Positions 61,972 to 64,000 of a stretch of 64,000 nt of DNA are shown piece by piece. A model generated the notes under the pieces. That model saw nothing but the letters and a program-made list of their open reading frames with translations. It was not told where the DNA came from and did no database searches. The position numbers were made by a program, and so were the translations under genes. Origin of the DNA: Congeria kusceri (Eukaryota > Mollusca > Bivalvia > Myida > Dreissenidae); assembly GCA_027627225.1 (NCBI GenBank), contig CM051032.1, positions 65,637,137-65,701,136 on the forward strand, in the 5' to 3' direction. The number at the start of each line of letters is the position of its first letter. Position 1 is the stretch's first letter.

Positions 61972-62189
61972 ATGGAAGGAGCTGGTGTTTACAAAGTGGG
62001 GTATGTTATATTGGCGGTGGTAGTGCGCATGAGCGTGCCGGCGCTGGGACACAATGACGACGCCGACGACTCGTCCCCTTGGAGTCAGTTTCCCGACGAA
62101 GACGCCGCGTTTTTAACGCCGAGTCAGAGAATGTTGTCGTCTTCGATGATGAAATTCGTGATAATGCGCGGGTGCGACTACACCGCAGG
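61972..62189 (+). CDS. Candidate first exon of a secreted protein
   Basis: An ATG at 61972 opens 72 codons plus two bases, ending in a strong donor (GCAGG|GTAAGT). The start has a hydrophobic stretch VGYVILAVVVRMSVPALG followed by an acidic, polar region (HNDDADDSSPWSQFPDED), as expected for a signal peptide and mature N-terminus. It closes with MMKFVIMRGCDYTA and a single cysteine. The exon is CpG-rich (GCGCCGGCGCTGGG-like) against an AT-rich background, as first exons often are. I do not recognise the family. The next exon would lie beyond the tandem array, outside the window. Confidence 0.55.
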
Positions 62190-63371
62190 GTAAGTGTGTT
62201 AGTAGCGTGTAACCTAATTTGATTGGACACATGTTTGGTAGAGCCAGGCTCATTGAAATCAAATCCTAACGCTTCTTTCCTCTTAAACTTTTGTAAAACC
62301 AGTGGACATTACAATTCCCCGTACCTTCAGTCTGGAGACGATGTTAATGCTTTTGGGGGGGGGGGGGAATTATATTACATGTATATAAATTCGGTATTGT
62401 CTTCCATCATTTTACTGAATCCACCGCATACGCACAATTGACGATACGCTATGGGATTTATAACCACGCCTACCTAGAAAAAAAGTCCGTCAAATAATTA
62501 AGTTTTAGCTTTCTGATCTCGTCGTGAGGTCAATTGTTTAGACAGGGATCGATCCACTGACTACATGTTGGACGAATTTTTAGCTTAAATACAGGGAATG
62601 CTGCTTTGCCTGTGTTCGCGAGTACAATAAATTTAATATGAGTACCATATTATGTCTGCGGAAATGAACTGTTATCATATGATTTAAGTTTAATTAGTCA
62701 AGTTTAAACGTATTTATTTAAACTCGATCGTGTTCCAAGGCAGATACGTTGCCTTATTGAGACACTTTCGAGTCATTTTCCTGGGTCGAACCAGTACTTT
62801 GTGTCTGAGAAAAATAATTCAAACGCTCGTCGAATAGTGTTCGAACTCCCGACCGATAGGCAGACACCATAAACATTACACCTTTATGACTCATTAAAAA
62901 TATTATATGAAGATGAGCATGAAATTCTGATCATGGATTTATGTTCTAATTCACTAACGTTTGAAAACAAAACTCACTTCTGCACGGGTAGATCATTCAA
63001 TATTATGTGTATACTTAGATAACAGAACAAGTTGTTATTGTTGATTTTGTGTGATTAATACATGCTGCAATATGCGTGTGTCCTTTATGTAGAAATAAAT
63101 TATAAGTATTTATAATCGTGTATCTTCTTGAGTCAAAGCGATTCAGCGGAGCTCTTTGTTAGGCACACTTTCGTTCAACCTACCTATATTGTTATGTGAT
63201 TTACCTTTTGACTGCGATTACTTCCTAAAGTTTAACAAGATTATCTTTTGACTGCGATTTCTTCCTAAAGTTTAACACGTTAATTAAGAAAATAAAAAAC
63301 GATTTGGAGTTCTGATGCGTAGGAATTAAACAACGAGGGGAGAAAATTATAGGTGTGTAAAGTTGGCTGTT
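62190..63371. other. Presumed intron or intergenic, nothing firm
   Basis: A 13-G run is at 62355-62367. A short duplication ATCTTTTGACTGCGATT(A/T)C occurs near 63200 and 63241. A fold-back MITE fragment lies near 63290-63340 (TTCTGATGCGTAGGAATTAA). Confidence 0.4.
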
Positions 63372-64000
63372 AGATGTTAGATTTGCACCAGCTGTTCAAA
63401 CTAAAATGCATAGCTATGCTTCAGGTGTTTGTCAGATGTTCAAAGGCAAAATAAAAGAATAGCTATACACCAGGTGTTAGCTAAGTATTCAAATCAGAAT
63501 GTATAGCTATGCACCAGGTGTTCGTCAGATGTTCAAAGGCAAAAGTATAGCTATACACCAGGTGCTTACTATGTATTCTTATCAGAATGTATAGCTATGC
63601 ACCAGGTTTTCGTCAGATGTTCGAAGGAAAAAGTATAGCTATGCACCAGGTGTTCGTCAGATGTTCAAAGGCAGAAGTATAGCTATATACCAGGTGTTCA
63701 CTAGGTATTCAAATCAGAATGTATAGCTGTGCATCAGGTGTTCGTCAGATGTTCAAAGGCAGAAGTATAGCTTTACTACAGGTTTTTACAAGGTATTCAA
63801 ATCAGATTGTAAAGCTATGCACCAGGTGTTCATCAGATGTTCAAAGGCAAAAGTATAGCTATATACCAGGTGTTCACTAGGTATTCAAATCAGAATGTAA
63901 AGCTATGCACCAGGTGTTCGTCACATGTTCAAAGGCAGAAGTATAGCTATATACCAGGTGTTCACTAGGTATTCAAATCAGAATGTATAGCTGTGCATCA
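63372..64000. repeat. Higher-order tandem array of two alternating ~46-bp subunits
   Basis: Subunit A: AGCTATGCACCAGGTGTTCG then TCAGATGTTCAAAGGCA. Subunit B: AGCTATACACCAGGTGTTCA then CTAGGTATTCAAATCAGAA. They alternate A-B to give ~92-bp units, seven or so in view, and the array runs off the window. CACCAGGTG inside both is a palindrome-like E-box core (CAGGTG). Confidence 0.93.

Noticed and set aside
63372..64000. Alternating repeats that could be read as repeat-spacer
   Set aside because: The 'spacers' are themselves repeated (subunits A and B), so this is a higher-order tandem array.

Overview
This is a eukaryotic, intron-rich, AT-rich, repeat-laden window. Its repeat content fits a bivalve mollusc, probably a heterodont clam of the Dreissena/Mya kind. 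The clues are ten copies of a palindromic MITE built on GGATTAGCCTGTGCAGTCCG, several long tandem-cored elements that open with TAGCTCACCTGAG or TAGCTCGAC, many 'gaccttgacctt' arrays, and tRNA-headed SINEs. The organism call is recognition from memory; nothing here proves the species.

One gene dominates. Ten plus-strand exons between 2030 and 39748 join in perfect phase into the last 550 residues of an SSX2IP/ADIP orthologue (afadin- and alpha-actinin-binding protein, also known as Msd1), a coiled-coil protein of centrosomes, centriolar satellites and cell junctions. The N-terminal exons lie upstream of the window. Introns are very large (up to 12.6 kb) and packed with transposon debris.

The most unusual feature is where tandem repeats sit in this gene. 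At seven of its ten exons a tandem repeat or local duplication touches or nearly touches the exon boundary. In at least three cases the unit contains the exon edge itself. About 60 copies of a 26-bp unit carry the last 16 bases of exon D plus its 5' splice site. About 35 copies of a roughly 20-bp unit carry the end of exon F plus its donor. Five degenerate copies of the acceptor and first bases of exon D lie in front of the true one. These arrays create dozens of decoy splice sites.

Regions: 1-1.9 kb, a hairpin element and a weak minus-strand acidic ORF pair. 2.0-39.7 kb, SSX2IP with its introns, which hold two hAT-like elements with 8-bp target duplications, an element nested in a SINE, a TA-flanked TATATCGCGAT element, and a retroposed mRNA 3' end with 12-bp target duplications. 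39.7-49 kb, the 3' UTR followed by a MITE-rich stretch without recognised genes. 50.4-56.5 kb, a dead non-LTR retrotransposon split by about 2.9 kb that includes 124 AT units. 57.4-58.5 kb, a threefold ~395-bp repeat. 58.7-59.5 kb, a decayed mariner. 59.7-61.0 kb, a 152-bp array. 61972-62189, a candidate first exon of a secreted protein. From 63.37 kb to the end, a two-part higher-order tandem array.
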